A DNA stretch of 16,754 nt, from assembly GCA_023447635.1 (NCBI GenBank), contig JAEXNA010000148.1, forward strand, positions 1 to 16,754. The letters are read 5' to 3'. How positions within the stretch are numbered: position 1 is the stretch's first letter; each line of letters starts with the position of its first letter. Below the pieces are notes generated by a model that worked only from the letters and a program-made list of their open reading frames with translations, did not search any database and was not told where the DNA came from. The position numbers were made by a program, and so were the translations under genes. Source of the DNA: Vulcanimicrobiota bacterium (lineage in GTDB: Bacteria; Vulcanimicrobiota; Xenobia; Xenobiales; JADMJV01). Below, in pieces: positions 14,026-16,754 of the stretch.

Positions 14026-16023
14026 GTGTCTTCCGAAGCGATGCACATAGAACCCGCCCCCGAAAAGGGCTTTTTCGACAAGATTCTCCCCCGTCAGGTC
14101 GAGCCCAAAGGCTTGATCGGATGGCTCACCACCATCGACCATAAACGGATCGGTATCCTCTACGGAGTGACCGCCCTGTTCTGGTTCCTGGTGGGAGGGC
14201 TGGAAGCGATGATGATTCGTATCCAGCTGCACCGACCGGATTTCCGTGAGTTCATCTCGGCCGAGACCTACAACTCTCTGTTCACGATGCACGGGACCAC
14301 CATGATCTTCATGGTCATCATGCCGCTTGCGGTTGCCTTCTTTAACTACGTCATGCCGCTGCAAATCGGAGCGCGCGACGTAGCCTTCCCGCGAATGAAC
14401 GCCTTCAGCTACTGGATGTTCCTCTTCGCCTCGATCCTGATCAACATCTCCTGGTTCTACGGGGAAGCTCCCCACATGAGCTGGGTCGGCTACGCGCCGA
14501 TCACGGAGAAGCAGTTCACTCCCGGTATGGCGGGTGAGTTCTGGGTGATCGGTCTGCAGCTACTGGGCGTCTCGTCCATCGTGGGTGCGCTGAACTTCAT
14601 TACCACCATCATCAACATGCGGGCACCCGGTATGACCTTCATGCGGATGCCGGTGTTCACCTGGATGACGCTGGTCACGGCGTTCCTGGTGATCCTGTCG
14701 TTCCCCGCCATCACCATCGTGCTGGCCGAGCTGATGTTCGACCGCCTCTTTGGCACGAACTTCTTCCAGTCCGCAGCGGGCGGTCTGCCGATTCTCTGGC
14801 AGCACCTGTTCTGGGTCTTCGGCCATCCCGAAGTGTACATCCTGATTCTGCCTCCGATGGGAATGGTCTCCGAGATCCTCCCCGTGTTCTCGCGTAAGCC
14901 GCTTTACGGTTACCCCCTGATCGTGGGTTCCGGAGCAGCTATCGGTCTGATGGGCTTCACCGTATGGAGTCACCACATGTTCACCTCCGGTCTGGGCAAC
15001 ATCGCTACGGCGGCGTTCGCGCTGACCACGATGGCTATCGCGGTGCCTACCGGCGTGAAGATCTTCAACTGGATCGGAACGCTCTACGGAGGTCAGCTGA
15101 TTATGGCCACCCCGATGCTGTTCTCGCTGGGCTTCATCTACCAGTTCATGATGGGCGGCTTCTCCGGCCTGATGCACGCGAACGCGGTGCACGATGCTCA
15201 GCAGCACGACTCGTACTTCGTGGTCGCGCACTTCCACTACGTTCTGATCGGTGGCGCCCTGTTCGGGACGTTCGCCGGCCTGTACTACTGGTTCCCGAAA
15301 ATCACCGGTCGTAAGCTCGACGAGAAGTTCGGAAAGTTCGTTTTCTGGTTCCTCTTCGCCGGCTTCAACCTGACCTTCTTCCCGATGCACTGGCTGGGCC
15401 TCAACGGTATGCCGCGCCGCATCTATACCTACAGCGCCAACCAGGGTTGGGATACCATCAATCTGGTCTGTACCTGTGGTGCCGCTCTGATGGCTATCGC
15501 CGTCATCGTCTTCTTCTGGGACCTGTTCCGCACTGCTAAGGGCGGCCAGGTTGCCGGCGACGACCCGTGGGATGCTCGTACGGTAGAGTGGGCGATTCCG
15601 AACCCTCCTCCCGTGTACAACTTCAAGGAAGTTCCTCACGTGAAATGCCTGGATGACTTCTGGTACCAGAAGTACCCCGAGAGCATGGTTCACGATGAGG
15701 ATGAAGAGGGAGCCCATCCTTCCGACCACCACGCGGTGGAGGCCCACGGTCACGATGACCACGGAATCCATATGCCTGGTGGCAGCTGGTTCCCGATGAT
15801 CGCCGCCTTCGGCTTCTGCCTGGGCGGGTTCGGAATCATCACCCATGTCTACTTCCCGATCGACCCCGCGGCTGCGGCCACGATGTCGACCCTGGAGCAG
15901 CTGGTCCGACAGTACTGGTTGGCCATCGTGGGTGGATGTATCGGAACGTCGGGAATCTTCGCCTGGGCGATGGAGCCTATCGGCGGCTACAACATCCACT
16001 TCAAGGAAGAGGCCCACTCATGA
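14026..16023 (+). CDS. coxA: Cytochrome c oxidase subunit I (A1-type)
   Basis: 665 residues, the catalytic subunit that reduces oxygen to water and pumps protons across the membrane. Metal ligands are present: H89 (MHGTT, haem a), H267-PEV-Y271 (CuB and the cross-linked tyrosine), H316/H317 (WSHHMF, CuB), and H402-F-H404 (haem a3 and haem a). E269 in GHPEVY marks the A1 family with the glutamate of the D proton channel. The usual 12 helices end near residue 505 and are followed by the typical DPWDARTVEWAIPNPPPVYNF region. Next come an acidic and histidine-rich linker (about 565-585, HPSDHHAVEAHGHDDHGIH) and two further helices (about 588-608 and 626-646), as in the longer, 14-helix caa3 type. 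GTG 14026 has AAGGAG six bases upstream. The stop overlaps the coxC start. Confidence 0.98.
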   Translation: MSSEAMHIEPAPEKGFFDKILPRQVEPKGLIGWLTTIDHKRIGILYGVTALFWFLVGGLEAMMIRIQLHRPDFREFISAETYNSLFTMHGTTMIFMVIMPLAVAFFNYVMPLQIGARDVAFPRMNAFSYWMFLFASILINISWFYGEAPHMSWVGYAPITEKQFTPGMAGEFWVIGLQLLGVSSIVGALNFITTIINMRAPGMTFMRMPVFTWMTLVTAFLVILSFPAITIVLAELMFDRLFGTNFFQSAAGGLPILWQHLFWVFGHPEVYILILPPMGMVSEILPVFSRKPLYGYPLIVGSGAAIGLMGFTVWSHHMFTSGLGNIATAAFALTTMAIAVPTGVKIFNWIGTLYGGQLIMATPMLFSLGFIYQFMMGGFSGLMHANAVHDAQQHDSYFVVAHFHYVLIGGALFGTFAGLYYWFPKITGRKLDEKFGKFVFWFLFAGFNLTFFPMHWLGLNGMPRRIYTYSANQGWDTINLVCTCGAALMAIAVIVFFWDLFRTAKGGQVAGDDPWDARTVEWAIPNPPPVYNFKEVPHVKCLDDFWYQKYPESMVHDEDEEGAHPSDHHAVEAHGHDDHGIHMPGGSWFPMIAAFGFCLGGFGIITHVYFPIDPAAAATMSTLEQLVRQYWLAIVGGCIGTSGIFAWAMEPIGGYNIHFKEEAHS

Positions 16024-16631
16024 GTGCCCAAGGCGCCCACCTGATTGAAAACCCTCACGAGATCGGAACCACCGGTCTTCCTCACCGGAAGATCATGATG
16101 TGGCTCTTCCTGGCCTCGGACTGCATGTTCTTCGGAGCGCTGATCAGCACGTATCTGGTCTTCCGCGGCCGAAGCCTTGTTGGTCCGCTGCCGGAGGAGA
16201 TCTTCGACATCCCGCTCACCTCGACGTCGTCGTTCGTGCTGCTGATGAGCTCCTACCTGATGGTGCTCTCCCTGGCGGCCATCGAGGAGAACAAGCTCAA
16301 CCTGTTCCGCCTCTACTGTCTGGGAACCGCTTTCTTCGGTTCCATCTTCCTGGGTTTCCAGGTCTACGAGTTCAACCACTTCATTCACGCCGGACTGACT
16401 CTGCAGTCTTCCGTCTTCGGTAGCTCTTTCTACGTCCTGACCGGAACTCACGGCTGTCACGTGCTGATCGGCGTGCTCTGGCTGCTGGCTCTGTTCTTCT
16501 ACTCCTTCACCGGAGGGGTGACTCAGCGCCGCGCCCTGGACGTCGAGATCGCCGGTCTGTACTGGCACTTCGTGGACATCGTCTGGATCGTGATCTTTGT
16601 GGTCGTCTACCTGCTCGAGTACATTATCTAG
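16020..16631 (+). CDS. coxC: Cytochrome c oxidase subunit III
   Basis: 203 residues. A membrane subunit that stabilises subunit I and its proton uptake. It shows five predicted helices, starting with KIMMWLFLASDCMFFGALIS, the family's characteristic first segment, followed by SSFVLLMSSYLMVL and FLGFQVYEFNHF. The conserved GTHGCHVLIG and YWHFVDIVWIVIFVVVYL near the end are also typical. The length of about 200 residues fits the shorter five-helix form that lacks the first two helices of the mitochondrial protein. ATG 16020 overlaps the coxA stop as ATGA; AAGGAAGAGG lies a few bases upstream inside coxA. Longer in-frame upstream readings would run into coxA and are rejected. Translational coupling helps keep subunit amounts equal. 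Confidence 0.97.
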   Translation: MSAQGAHLIENPHEIGTTGLPHRKIMMWLFLASDCMFFGALISTYLVFRGRSLVGPLPEEIFDIPLTSTSSFVLLMSSYLMVLSLAAIEENKLNLFRLYCLGTAFFGSIFLGFQVYEFNHFIHAGLTLQSSVFGSSFYVLTGTHGCHVLIGVLWLLALFFYSFTGGVTQRRALDVEIAGLYWHFVDIVWIVIFVVVYLLEYII

Positions 16632-16643
16632 AGGAACACCAAA

Positions 16644-16754
16644 ATGCAGCACGATGAAGATAAAGCAGTACGCGGCCTCTCCGTGGTCGCGAGGTACACC
16701 ATCACCGCCGTGGTTCTGGCCATCGTCACGGCCATCGAGGTGTTGGTTCTCTAC
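16644..16754 (+). CDS. coxD: Start of cytochrome c oxidase subunit IV, cut by the window end
   Basis: 37 codons are visible, and the frame is still open at the last base. The short polar start (MQHDEDKAVRG) is followed by a hydrophobic helix (VVLAIVTAIEVLVLY) with the TAxEV-type pattern common in the small bacterial subunit IV (Cox4_pro/CyoD-like), which assists assembly and CuB binding in the complex. ATG 16644 lies 12 bases after the coxC stop, with GAGGA (16631-16635) eight bases upstream. Identification rests mainly on position in the operon and the helix pattern, since most of the gene is missing. Confidence 0.8.
   Translation, partial: MQHDEDKAVRGLSVVARYTITAVVLAIVTAIEVLVLY

Noticed and set aside
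14560..16017. Minus-strand open frame of 485 codons
   Set aside because: Fully antisense to coxA, rich in Glu, His and Arg, with no ribosome site or domain.

Overview
This GC-rich window comes from the chromosome of an aerobic bacterium. The evidence is a caa3-type (A1-family) haem-copper oxidase operon, a cobalamin-dependent methionine synthase, and ordinary bacterial ribosome-binding sites with many GTG or TTG starts. No single gene fixes the phylum. The CtaA-CtaB fusion, the caa3 layout with a lipoprotein-type subunit II, and several unrecognised proteins point away from well-studied proteobacteria. I see no insertion sequences, CRISPR arrays, tRNA or rRNA genes, and no phage genes.

Layout. 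Bases 1 to about 480 hold a G-rich, apparently non-coding tandem repeat: three copies of a 154-158 bp unit, each built from 21-22 bp sub-repeats. A predicted secreted protein of unknown function follows (606-1991, +), then a convergent GNAT acetyltransferase (2020-2709, -). Divergent from the latter is a short J-domain/TPR co-chaperone (2838-3464, +), closed by a hairpin and an intrinsic terminator. Next is a two-gene block: a protein resembling a decayed adenylate kinase without its P-loop (3629-4255), and an acidic helical protein with about eight degenerate repeats of roughly 60 residues interrupted by a four-cysteine zinc ribbon (4465-6210). A full-length metH (6292-9900) overlaps a TrmH/SpoU-family RNA 2'-O-methyltransferase (9897-10685) by a GTGA junction.

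From 10867 onward is the terminal-oxidase operon: a fused haem A synthase/haem O synthase (ctaA-ctaB), coxB (CuA plus cytochrome c), coxA, coxC and the start of coxD, cut by the window edge. Gene spacing here is tight: 79 bp, 10 bp, ATGA overlap, 12 bp. The first gene makes haem O and then haem A, the cofactor of subunit I. Subunit II takes electrons through haem c and CuA. Subunit I holds haem a and the a3-CuB centre. Subunits III and IV complete the complex.

The strongest regulatory signal is a perfect 18-bp inverted repeat, TTGTGAAATCCTTCACAA (10877-10894), lying between and over the promoter elements of the oxidase operon. It fits the operator of the NADH/NAD+-sensing repressor Rex, although a Crp/Fnr-family site has a similar core. 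A second, imperfect match (12 of 14 arm positions) lies upstream of the adenylate-kinase-like gene at 3569-3586. The less ordinary parts of the window are this possible redox link, the adenylate-kinase relic, the repeat/zinc-ribbon protein, the 21-bp repeat array and a roughly 32-residue insertion in CoxB.
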